A stretch of 64,000 nt of DNA from Brugia malayi. Taxonomy: Eukaryota > Nematoda > Chromadorea > Rhabditida > Onchocercidae. The number at the start of each line of letters is the position of its first letter. The first letter of the stretch is position 1. Below are positions 55,156 to 64,000 of this stretch, piece after piece. A model generated the notes under the pieces. The model was not told where the DNA came from, ran no database searches, and worked only from the letters and a program-made list of their open reading frames with translations. Both the position numbers and the translations under genes were made by a program. The DNA lies in contig NW_025062477.1 of NCBI RefSeq assembly GCF_000002995.4, positions 7,660,649-7,724,648 on the forward strand, written 5' to 3'.

Positions 55156-55408
55156 TTCCGTACTCGACCAATGCCTGTGTGATTGATTTGTCATGATTTT
55201 GTATCTAAATGTATATGTCTTTGCCTAGCAATTTCTTCACTTTATCTGCGGTTAGGAGATATATTTCTCAAGATTACTTCTCATGAGATACAATTTCTCA
55301 TTAATACTCGAACAGGTGTCCTATAAAGCGACAGTCATACCCTCGAAATTTTATGAGCTTTGGTCGCATCTCTCCAGCAGAGTATTTCAGTATGTCGGTT
55401 TACACATG

Positions 55409-55435
55409 TATATATATATATATATATATATATAT
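55409..55435. repeat. (TA)n microsatellite
   Basis: A nearly pure TA run of about 27 bases. No gene context. Confidence 0.9.
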
Positions 55436-56209
55436 TTGATGCTTTCTTGACTTTCTTCTATATTTGGTTTCTCTGCTGCACCAAACTTTCTCAGCATATA
55501 ATAAAGTGAAATCACACATAAATTTTTGACTACCTTTTATAGACATTCGATTAAAAAATGTCTTTCAAAATATTCTTTCGATGATAACGAAAATTGTTTC
55601 AAACTTAAATGGAAAGTATATTGTTCATTAACACATTTTTTGGACGACTGGATCTCAACCCGCATACTATCCCAAAAAATATATAAACTTTATGTAGGAG
55701 AATGAGAGAATCCTATTTACAGAAATAGAACGCTTAACTTGGAAAGCTAGAACGAAAGCAATAAATCAGGACTGCTTTGTCACAGTGATATCTTTGACAT
55801 TACTGTTTTTAGAACAAAATGACATAGAAATTACAAAACCTGACAAGATTTATACAAATTTATATTTAGTCTGCACATCTTCTGTTGCAAATAGAGCCAC
55901 TACAGAAACTTAGTTCACTTTAGTAAGTTCGCTGCTAACTGTGATATTATTCGTGCTCGTCTCAAATTTGCACTTGTATCTGTTCCCTATATGCTGGAAA
56001 TGAATTAAACCAATAAAAAAATTCAGTCTAAACTTGCAAAATATCAGAGCATCGTATAATATTTCATCCAAGTGTTCTGATTAGGTAATTCAAATTAGTT
56101 TATTCAACCTAATTTACTTGTCTCATTTGAAAGGAATAAGGCGCTCCAAACCAAAGTGAGACGAATTTTTTAATAAAGTTTTTTTTTTTATAAAGTTATG
56201 ATCCTTATG

Positions 56210-57598
56210 TTATAATGCACAATATTCACCACGCACATTTGCTAACTTCTTATATCTAGGAAATAATACCAACGCATTGTTCTCCTGCTTTACCTGTTAA
56301 AGATGTTTATAATCAATTTAAAACATGGCGGTAGCTACCAGCAATGGTAGGATCCCTTACTTGTAATATCATTAACACATTTTCGATATACCAGTAAAAG
56401 TTTGGAAAAAATCAAATAGTAACTATGGAATTGGCAAATCAATGCTGTAAATAACTGTATATTTCTTATGATTTTAATCGTTTAACAAACAACTAAAGAT
56501 CAAACTTTATTGAAGAAACAAATAAAGTACTAGAAATTAATTGCATGTCCGACTTTGAGTTCTATTTTCCTAGCACGAAAAATAAGAGAGGATGCCACAC
56601 CTAAATTTGAGATCCGTTTCTCCATCCAGTTTTGTTGCCAATTGATTCAACAGACATAACAAAATATTTTGCGGAATAGGCTGCTCGACACTGTAATTAC
56701 ATCTGGGTCTACATTGTTGCAAACAAACATTAGGGCTCCAAAATCTTTTAACACTAATGCCTTAAAAAAAAGTTTCGTTTTTGTTCTAAAAATTTGAAAA
56801 AATAAAGAATATAAAGAGTTAAACAATTAAAAGAATTTCTGGAAATAGATGAAAGAAATTAGACGGCTTTTAAAAGAAATACGAGGTTTACAGAAGCCAA
56901 AAATCAATCTATTTTTTGGCATGCAATAAATTTCAAAGATCATGAGTGGTTTGTGAATTTAACAAAGTGATCCATATTGTGATAAATTATGCGTGGATAT
57001 AGATAAGTGATTAAGACTTTTGGCTCATGCTACTAAGTTGTATATAACTATTTTAGGCCAATAATATATATAAATGCAAAAATTAGTATCAGGAAGTAAA
57101 TATCATTGTTTAGAAAGGAAATTTAAAATAACCTTTTCAAATGCTATAGTTGATACGTTGATTTTCAATAAGATTCATAAAAGCTGATGGATCGGCAGAA
57201 GACGAATTATTCGTCATCATTCAATCAGGAACTGTTTGATTTGTTTTTAAAGCATTGGTACAGAGTGCGTGTATTTGCTTCCAAATCCATAGTTTGCTGT
57301 TGCTGAGATAAATATTATTCACTGGTTTTATGAAAGCTTGAAAATTTATAAAACGAGTTTAAATGCCAATTCGAAAAAAATTTTTTCTTTTTTTTTTTTT
57401 TATCAAAAGCCTAGATGTTTTACAAAATTTAACAGGACTATAAAATCCAACTTTAAAATTATCGGCAGTTTTTGATCGAAGGTTCTGAATAACACTATCC
57501 ATTTTAAGATCGAGAAAGGTTTGCATTGCTTCTTGTTTTCATTGATCAAAGATTCTAGCTTCAGAAACAGTCTCTCATCACAAGACACGATATCTTCA
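56210..57598 (-). pseudogene. EDC4-like decapping-enhancer C-terminal relic
   Basis: EDC4 scaffolds the mRNA decapping complex in P-bodies. Four minus-strand blocks follow in order. 57,598-57,395: CDERLFLKLESLINENKKQ, then after a frame change MDSVIQNLRSKTADNFKVGF. About 57,303-57,150: SAFMNLIENQRINY, with one extra base before AFEKV. About 56,761-56,605: ALVLKDFGALMFVCNNVDPD, frame change, then EQPIPQNILLCLLNQLATKL. 56,293-56,210: VKQENNALVLFPRYKKLANV, closing with a stop. The third block matches the conserved EDC4 stretch whose human form contains VLYVCETVDPAQVF and SQPVLLSLIQQLASDL. Introns are kept but several frameshifts are present, so it looks like a decayed genomic copy. The first block's assignment is weaker. 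Confidence 0.5.
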
Positions 57599-58284
57599 CC
57601 TAAGCAAAATCAAACAAATATTAATTGTGAGATGTTAGCCACAAAATAATTCAAAATATTTTTCATGAATCAACAAAACATTTTACCCAGATCACCTACA
57701 TTCATCGCATTTTTCACCACCTAATCTTTTCCTTTTGAACAAGAAAAGTTGCTAGTATGGTCAACAAATTTATTCACGGAAATGAAATTGAATTAAAAAA
57801 ATCAGGAGGAATTGAATCTATCACAAAGGAATTCGTTTAACCCTCTTCAAAAAATGCATGGCAAAGTAAATGAGATGAGTGAAAACCAAAATTAAAATAA
57901 AATTCTTAAGATTTATACTCCTTAACTTCCTCAGTCAGAAAGCTCATCTCTAGTACTTTGGAAAGAGTGTTATCATACTAGTAGTAATGAGAAAAATAGT
58001 AAAATCGTAATGGTAATAATGACGGTAATGAAAACGATAATAAAACTAATTATAAGATTAACAATAATATTAATAACAGCAACATTAATAAGTTAAACAA
58101 TCTTAATTAAAATGATGAAATTACACCTAGTATTACATATTTACAGTCTAACAACTTTTTGACCAGCGAAGGTCTGTTCACTTCCTTATATTGCCAATTT
58201 TTGGAAAGTTAACGGAAACAATTTCTTCAAAAATGATCCCATCTAATGCATAATCGTCAACTATATCGCCAAAAGAGCAATAAG

Positions 58285-58360
58285 TGATTCCACTATTCTG
58301 TAGCATACAGTGAGAACCATTTCATCAGTTAATTGGTTCAAAAATTTAATGCTTCGATGT
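58285..58360 (-). repeat. 76-bp inverted duplicate, left copy
   Basis: The reverse complement of this block equals 58,998-59,073 except for two mismatches. On the minus strand it reads NQLTDEMVLTVCYRIVES and continues past the duplicate as more protein-like sequence (DDYALDGIIFEEIVSV after a frame change). The left copy therefore looks like the source. The right copy ends exactly where palindrome arm A begins. Confidence 0.8.
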
Positions 58361-58571
58361 TTTTTTGTAATTTTGAGTTGTAATGAATTTTTGCAACTTT
58401 ATTCTTGAGCTAATAGTTCTCTTCTCAATGAGTCATCAGCAGATGTATTACAATGGTCTTTTCGTTCGATCAACTATGTTGGCTTCCTTTCAGTCTGATC
58501 TTCATGTTTTTGTGCAATTCGTGATCATATAGAATCTCTAGAAAAAAACTCTTCAAGGTTATTTATTTCAG

Positions 58572-58753
58572 AAACAGTGTAGCAAATGGTGATAAAAGAC
58601 AGCAGAAATCGGGAAATCTGGATCGTCTGGATGCTTTATATCGCCACTTGGAAAGTTTAAGTTTAAATTTTGAAAAACAAGCGGAAAATTCTAAAAACGG
58701 TTGAAAGAGGAAAGAGATCGAACAGATGCCGAAATGCGAAATGCGGCAGTTAC
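58572..58753 (+). pseudogene. Coiled-coil exon with a frameshift
   Basis: Bounded by ATTTATTTCAG and GTAAGT, the block reads KRQQKSGNLDRLDALYRHL and SLNFEKQAENSKN. It then shifts one base to RLKEERDRTDAEMRNAAV. Heptad-like Leu spacing and charged residues suggest a coiled coil. The single frame break within good splice sites suggests a relic. It lies between the two copies of the 76-bp inverted duplicate and is opposite in strand to the EDC4-like relic. I cannot name the parent gene. Confidence 0.5.
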
Positions 58754-58997
58754 GTAAGTATTACTCTTTCAAATCATTCATACTGAAATTTCTATTTCTC
58801 TCTCTCTCTCCTTGTCTTTCCCTCTCCCCTAGTAATCCACAGTTCAAAAATCTCTTTTAAATAATTCATGCATATTTATTAATGCTTCGCTGCGATCAGT
58901 TACTGAAAATGATTATTATGATTAATTATTTCAATAAATTGAAGATGAACGGGTTGCGAGCTCGCTTTTTTCAATTTTTTTTTTTTTTTTTTTTTTC

Positions 58998-59073
58998 ACA
59001 TCGAAGCATTAAATTTTTGAACCAGTTAACTGATGAAATGGTTTTCACTGTATGCTACAGAATAGTGGAATCA
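58998..59073 (+). repeat. 76-bp inverted duplicate, right copy
   Basis: Copy of the reverse complement of 58,285-58,360 with two differences. It joins palindrome arm A without a gap, which marks a rearrangement breakpoint. Confidence 0.8.
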
Positions 59074-60954
59074 TTCGATATATAATATAATTTATTTGGA
59101 GGTTCGCGAGACTTATTTGTCACTTTTGCGACAACGTACGTTTGGTCTAATTTAAAGCAAACTGTGATTGTAAAATGAGGATTTGCTTACATAAGATAAA
59201 TGTTACTATTGTATTCTCATGTTTTCAAAAGAAAAACTGAAAATAAATAATTGAACGTAGTTCCGCCGAATCAACTTTATCTACATATTCCGATGTTTTT
59301 CCTATTGTGGTAACATAGAAATTGATACTGTACTTGCGTAAAATATCACTGGAAAAAAATTGATTTTGTTACTAATAATAACAAAAGGCATTTCATTTCT
59401 CTGATAATTATAATCAAAAACATCGTAAGATGAATGTCAATCAGTTCATTACTTTAGGGATTTCACCGAAATCTATTTTACTAATAGTAAATGAAGAAAT
59501 AAAATAAAAACTTCCTTAATAAAGATCATTTTTTGAACACATAAAAATAACTACCTATATTCGTTATCAAACATAAAAATATGCTCTCAGTTGATCATTT
59601 GGATATTCTCAGTTAATCATTTGGCTTGAAATCTTATTAAAGATTTAAAAATTTTCCTCAGATATATTATATAAAATGCGTAAATGTGGGATGAAATTTT
59701 ACGTCATTTCAAATTCTACTATTTGTCAAACAATAGTAAACAAATGTCGCATTGAAACAGACACAATATGATGTTTGTACTAGTCATCGATTCCGTTCAG
59801 CATCTGTTTATTTCGTCGAAATTTGTTCCTATTCTAGACTGATCGATATTTGTGTCGTTATGTTCTTCTACCTGCAAAGCGGGAAGTAAGTCATAGAAGG
59901 TTCGGGATTTTTGATTTGATCAGTTTCTGATATCGGTCACTGTTTGCTGTTAGTATCGCAAACATGCTCCCCTGGAGAACGGTGAGCTGAATTTTCCGCT
60001 TCCCTCTCCTCCTCCCTTCCCTCCCCTCTCCTCTCCCACTTCTCCCTCCTTTCTCTCTCCCTTCTCTTTCTCCCTTCCCTCCTCTCCCCTCTTCTCCTGC
60101 CCTCTCTACCCCTCCCCTCCGTCTTCTCCTCTCTCCCTCTTTCACCCTCCTCTTTCCCTCCTCTCCTCCCTCCCCCTTCTCCTCTCTCTCCTGTCCTCTC
60201 CATCTCTCCTATCTCCCTCACCCCTCCCCTCCGTCTTCTCCTCTCCTGTCCTCTCCATCTCTCCCCCTTTCTCTCTCATCTTCCTCCTCTCTCCCCTCTT
60301 CTTCTCTCGTGTCCTCTCCATCTCTCCTCTCTCCCTCTTTCCCCCTCCTCTTCTCTAACTCCCTCCTTCCTCTTTCCCTCCTCTCCTCCCTCCCCCTTCT
60401 CCTCTCTCTCCTGTCCTCTCCATCTCTCCTATCTCTGTCTTTCTCACTCCCTCCCCTTCCTCTTCCCCTCTCCCTCTTCTCTCCTCTCCTCTCTCCCTCT
60501 TTCCCCTCCTCTCTCCCTCCTCTCCTCCCTCCCCCTTCTCCTCTCTCTCCTGTCCTCTCCATCTCTCCTATCTCCCTCACCCCTCCCCTCCGTCTTCTCC
60601 TCTCCTGTCCTCTCCATCTCTCCTCTCTCCCTCTTTCCCCTCCTCTTCTCTCACTCTCTCTCCTTCCTCTTCCCCTCTCCCTCTTCTCTCCTCTTCTCCT
60701 CTCCATCTCTCTTCTCTCCCTCTTTCTCTCTCCTCTTCCTCCTCTCTCCCCTCTTCTAAAAGTAAGGGATGAAATGAGGACAATCTTCAGCCTCTGCATT
60801 TTGCCTGTTTTGTACATTCTAGAGATAGGTGGAAGTATTTTTATACAGGGAACGATGTCCTCATGTAATTTAATTCCTCGCATCATTACCATCTACTGTT
60901 TTAATTCAGTGGTTGCATTATTTGTGCGAGTTCCTCATAATTTTTATTTGTTGG
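59073..60954 (+). repeat. Palindrome arm A (about 1.9 kb)
   Basis: From ATTCGATATATAATA outward to the CATAATTTTTATTT block inward, this arm is the near-exact reverse complement of 62,036-63,448. I saw only scattered differences outside the low-complexity tract. Arm A is longer because its pyrimidine tract is expanded. No transposase-like frame is evident. It could be a foldback element or a segmental inverted duplication. Confidence 0.9.
60000..60757 (+). repeat. Polypyrimidine minisatellite in arm A
   Basis: About 755 bases are almost all C/T on the plus strand. They are built of repeated CCTCTCC and TCTCCATCTC modules within larger units (for example near 60,184, 60,403 and 60,540). The long Arg/Glu and Ser/Leu/Pro open frames here are by-products of the repeat. 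Such strand-asymmetric tracts are known to form triplex (H-DNA) structures. Confidence 0.9.
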
Positions 60955-61303
60955 CGCACTGCCCAATGCATAGCCGCCCAAAACAGCCCATCCAATCCGT
61001 CCCATTGCAAATTCTAATTCTCCTTTCGATTCACCAGGAACAATATACATGAAAATACATCTGTTATAGCACTTAAGTAGCGTTTTGTTAACAAAAGAGT
61101 TTCACATCATTTTCTTACAGTTTTCCCACTTAAATGAAAGTTAAGTTTAAGGATTTGATATCGAAATAAAATTATTAGAGAGAAATTTATCGAAATAAAA
61201 CTGTTGAATCTTTTAGATCTTAACAACTAAAATTCACTTTCGAAAACGAAAATAAATAAATAAAAAGAAAAATGGAAACAAAGCGTATTTAACGTCTTAC
61301 AAC

Positions 61304-61594
61304 TTACTGAGGAGTAGATTCCCGGAAAACGGTAGGATCCATCTGTAAGTATGGCGACAGCTGTTTCTCAAATGGTACGCCAGCTTGCTTCAACTGATCT
61401 AACGCAAATATAGGAGATCTATCTAAACTGATCATATTTGTACTATCTCTACCAGAACCCAAAGCGTCACTTAAGTCAGATACTGCTGAATCAATCACTG
61501 CTAAATCAGGCAATGAAGTTGACTGCGTCTCTGAATGCGAAGAGTTAGGCGATGAAGAAAGCGGAGGCTTTGTTGAATTAAACGGCCAAACCAT
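61304..61594 (-). CDS. timm-23: TIM23 amino-terminal exon (rest not found)
   Basis: TIM23 is the channel subunit of the presequence translocase in the mitochondrial inner membrane. The exon encodes about 97 residues from MVWPFNSTKPPLSSSP to AGVPFEKQLSPYLQMDPT and ends at GTAAGT after two bases of a Gln codon. The motif LSPYLxxDP after a Gly-Val-Pro is typical of the region before the TIM23 membrane domain. An acceptor TTTATAG lies 12 nt before the ATG, suitable for trans- or cis-splicing. The membrane-domain exons should lie below 61,300 on this strand, but I cannot find them in 49-61 kb. The gene may have a very long intron through palindrome arm A, or be a stranded fragment. Confidence 0.6.
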   Translation of the reverse strand: MVWPFNSTKPPLSSSPNSSHSETQSTSLPDLAVIDSAVSDLSDALGSGRDSTNMISLDRSPIFALDQLKQAGVPFEKQLSPYLQMDPTVFRESTPQ

Positions 61595-61616
61595 TTTGAC
61601 ACTCAGCTATAAATGA

Positions 61617-61698
61617 AAAAATCAGATTTTAAATCGTTTAGTCTTCTGAAGAGACTTTAGTCTTCTGAAAAGACTAAACGATTTAAAATCTGATTTTT
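61617..61698. repeat. Perfect 29-bp stem hairpin, 24-nt loop
   Basis: 61,617-61,645 is exactly complementary to 61,670-61,698. The loop contains a smaller CTTCTGAA repeat. It lies 23 nt upstream of the TIM23 start codon on the minus strand, with an acceptor between hairpin and ATG. Size resembles a small-RNA precursor or a tiny foldback element; perfect pairing favours the latter or an siRNA-type hairpin. Confidence 0.85.
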
Positions 61699-62035
61699 AC
61701 ATCTACATAAACAAAAATAAACTTTGCTAACTAATATCACGAAGGGTTGTACCAATCACGACTACTAAGAACAAAAGCTTTTTAAGATAACATGAACCAA
61801 CTTCGAAGTCCCTACATCTATGAGCACTTTGAAGTTGGATCATATTACTGGTATGAAATGAATAATAAAGACTAACAGGGTAATAAAAAGTGATCTCTCT
61901 AAATACCTCATCAGTTACGTGAATATGTTGCTTTCTCTTTCTTAACTATGTCAACAATTTGTTTTCATTTTTTCACAATAAACACTGAATGAAAAGAGAC
62001 ACTCTCCTCCAAATGGATGTATTAGGCATTTCTCC

Positions 62036-63448
62036 CAATAAATAAAAATTATGAGGAACTCGCACAAACAACTAATGCAACCACTGAATTAAAACAGTAG
62101 ATGGTAATGATGCGAGGAATTAAATTACATGAGGACATCGTTCCCTGTATAAAAATACTTCCACCTATCTCTAGAATGTACAAAACAGGCCAAATGCAGG
62201 GGCTGAAGATTGTCCTCATTTCATCCCTTACTTTTAGAAGAGGGGAGAGAGGAGGAAGGGAAGAGAGAAAGAGGGAGAGAAGAGAGATGGAGAGGAGAAG
62301 GGGGAGGGAGGAGAGGAGGGAAAGAGGAAGGAGGGAGTTAGAGAAGAGGAGGGTGAAAGAGGGAGAGAGGAGAGATGGAGAGGACACGAGAGGAGAAGAC
62401 GGAGGGGAGGGGTAGAGAGGGCAGGAGAAGAGGGGAGAGGAGGGAAGGGAGAAAGAGAAGGGAGAGAGAAAGGAGGGAGAAGTGGGAGAGGAGAGGGGAG
62501 GGAAGGGAGGAGGAGAGGGAAGCGGAAAATTCAGCTCACCGTTCTCCAGGGGAGCATGTTTGCGATACTAACAGCAAACAGTGACCGATATCAGAAACTG
62601 ATCAAATCAAAAATCCCGAACCTTCTATGACTTACTTCCCGCTTTGCAGGTAGAAGAACATAACGACACAAATATCGATCAGTCTAGAATAGGAACAAAT
62701 TTCGACGAAATAAACAGATGCTGAACGGAATCGATGACTAGTACAAACATCATATTGTGTCTGTTTCAATGCGACATTTGTTTACTATTGTTTGACAAAT
62801 AGTAGAATTTGAAATGACGTAAAATTTCATCCCACATTTACGCATTTTATATAATATATCTGAGGAAAATTTTTAAATCTTTAATAAGATTTCAAGCCAA
62901 ATGATTAACTGAGAATATCCAAATGATCAACTGAGAGCATATTTTTATGTTTGATAACGAATATAGGTAGTTATTTTTATGTGTTCAAAAAATGATCTTT
63001 ATTAAGGAAGTTTTTATTTTATTTCTTCATTTACTATTAGTAAAATAGATTTCGGTGAAATCCCTAAAGTAATGAACTGATTGACATTCATCTTACGATG
63101 TTTTTGATTATAATTATCAGAGAAATGAAATGCCTTTTGTTATTATTAGTAACAAAATCAATTTTTTTCCAGTGATATTTTACGCAAGTACAGTATCAAT
63201 TTCTATGTTACCACAATAGGAAAAACATCGGAATATGTAGATAAAGTTGATTCGGCGGAACTACGTTCAATTATTTATTTTCAGTTTTTCTTTTGAAAAC
63301 ATGAGAATACAATAGTAACATTTATCTTATGTAAGCAAATCCTCATTTTACAATCACAGTTTGCTTTAAATTAGACCAAACGTACGTTGTCGCAAAAGTG
63401 ACAAATAAGTCTCGCGAACCTCCAAATAAATTATATTATATATCGAAT
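62036..63448 (-). repeat. Palindrome arm B (about 1.4 kb)
   Basis: Inverted copy of arm A with its outer edge at TATCGAAT (63,441-63,448). Its purine tract at 62,239-62,524 is about 285 bases, against about 755 in arm A. Outside the tract the arms look nearly identical, implying recent duplication or gene conversion. Confidence 0.9.
62239..62524 (+). repeat. Polypurine minisatellite in arm B
   Basis: The G/A-rich counterpart of the arm A tract, built of GGAGAGG-like modules. Arg/Glu-rich frames here are artefacts of the repeat. Confidence 0.9.
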
Positions 63449-64000
63449 ATAATTATATTAATCCATAATATTAAAATTTGTCTTGATTGAACATTCATTA
63501 AAGAAATACAAGTGTCTCAAATTGCATCTCATGCAAGTAATTATTCTAACACTCACCTTCCTGTTATAGCTGAGCTTATCTGCTTTTCTGGAAATTTTCA
63601 GCTGTTATGTGCATTTTTTAATATGCTAAAGTATTCCTTTATTGCAACAAATTTTCTTATCTCAGGCAAGTCAAATATATGATTGTTTACGTTTTCTTGA
63701 TTGCATTCTTATTGCAAAAGATCGTACCCTAAGCTAATGTTCTAGCCAGTAATCTGAAGAACAACAAGGCATTGAATATTTAGATCATGAGGTAATTGAA
63801 CAACAATCAAAAAGGCAACATCAGAAACTTGAATACAATGTGTTATTTTTGAGCGTATCTGATAACCATAACTTCATGCGAAAATAAATGCAATAGCAAA
63901 TTTGCATTTTAACAGTACATAACAAAACCATTTACAATATAATTGTTCTTATAAAAGAATTTATATGAACATCCGAAATTGCACAGCTGTGTATAGGTTT
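63449..64000. other. No feature seen beyond arm B
   Basis: AT-rich unique-looking sequence with no supported exon or repeat. Confidence 0.5.

Noticed and set aside
54844..55194. 116-codon minus-strand frame
   Set aside because: Antisense shadow of the CTF8-like relic; no motif of its own.
57340..57400. Bases that could encode Glu-Leu-Ala-Phe, as in TIM23, on the minus strand
   Set aside because: Stops follow within a few codons and no Gly-rich membrane segment is present.
59891..61052. Long open frames rich in Arg/Glu/Gly (minus) and Ser/Leu/Pro (plus)
   Set aside because: They are translations of the polypyrimidine/polypurine minisatellite and have no start context, splice sites or conserved motif.
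62049..62584. Matching Arg/Glu-rich and Ser/Leu-rich frames in arm B
   Set aside because: Same repeat artefact in the inverted copy.
1..64000. tRNA, rRNA, SL RNA, CRISPR arrays or transposase genes
   Set aside because: I looked for B-box-like motifs, spliced-leader cores, regular spacer repeats and DDE/RT motifs and saw none I could support.

Overview
The window is AT-rich animal DNA: short exons, introns with TTTCAG-type acceptors, and long AT-rich gaps. The conserved proteins (ALX-1/ALIX, a DLK-1 kinase carrying the nematode hexapeptide SDGLSD, a TIM23 amino terminus) point to a nematode, probably a parasitic spirurid or filarial worm. The order is inferred from overall style; no diagnostic spliced-leader RNA or rRNA is present.

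Layout. 1-19.5 kb holds no intact gene. It contains short repeats, one perfect 20-bp hairpin, one unexplained 104-codon ORF and several decayed exons (13.7-14.2 kb and 17.3-19.0 kb). 19.55-26.25 kb (+) is alx-1, in 19 exons. 27.3-27.6 kb is a GC-rich, hairpin-rich non-coding island. 28.38-39.83 kb (+) is a 33-exon gene for a large, probably nuclear protein of about 1,212 residues with two FLYWCH-like zinc modules; I do not recognise an orthologue. 41.05-49.20 kb (-) is dlk-1, convergent with it; its extreme 5' exon is not certain. 49.2-54.9 kb is gene-poor.

54.9-64 kb is a rearranged region. It has a CTF8-like relic (+), an EDC4-like relic (-) and a 76-bp inverted duplication that abuts a large palindrome (arms 59,073-60,954 and 62,036-63,448). 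The palindrome contains expanded polypyrimidine/polypurine minisatellites. In its central spacer lie the first exon of a TIM23 gene (-) and a perfect 29-bp-stem hairpin just upstream of its start codon.

The genes do not form one pathway. alx-1 acts in endosome/ESCRT traffic, dlk-1 in neuronal MAP-kinase signalling, and the FLYWCH protein probably in chromatin or transcription. The exon models for the three large genes were joined by hand; reading phase closes at every junction except alx-1 exon 11/12, where an in-frame TAA stands at the expected donor.
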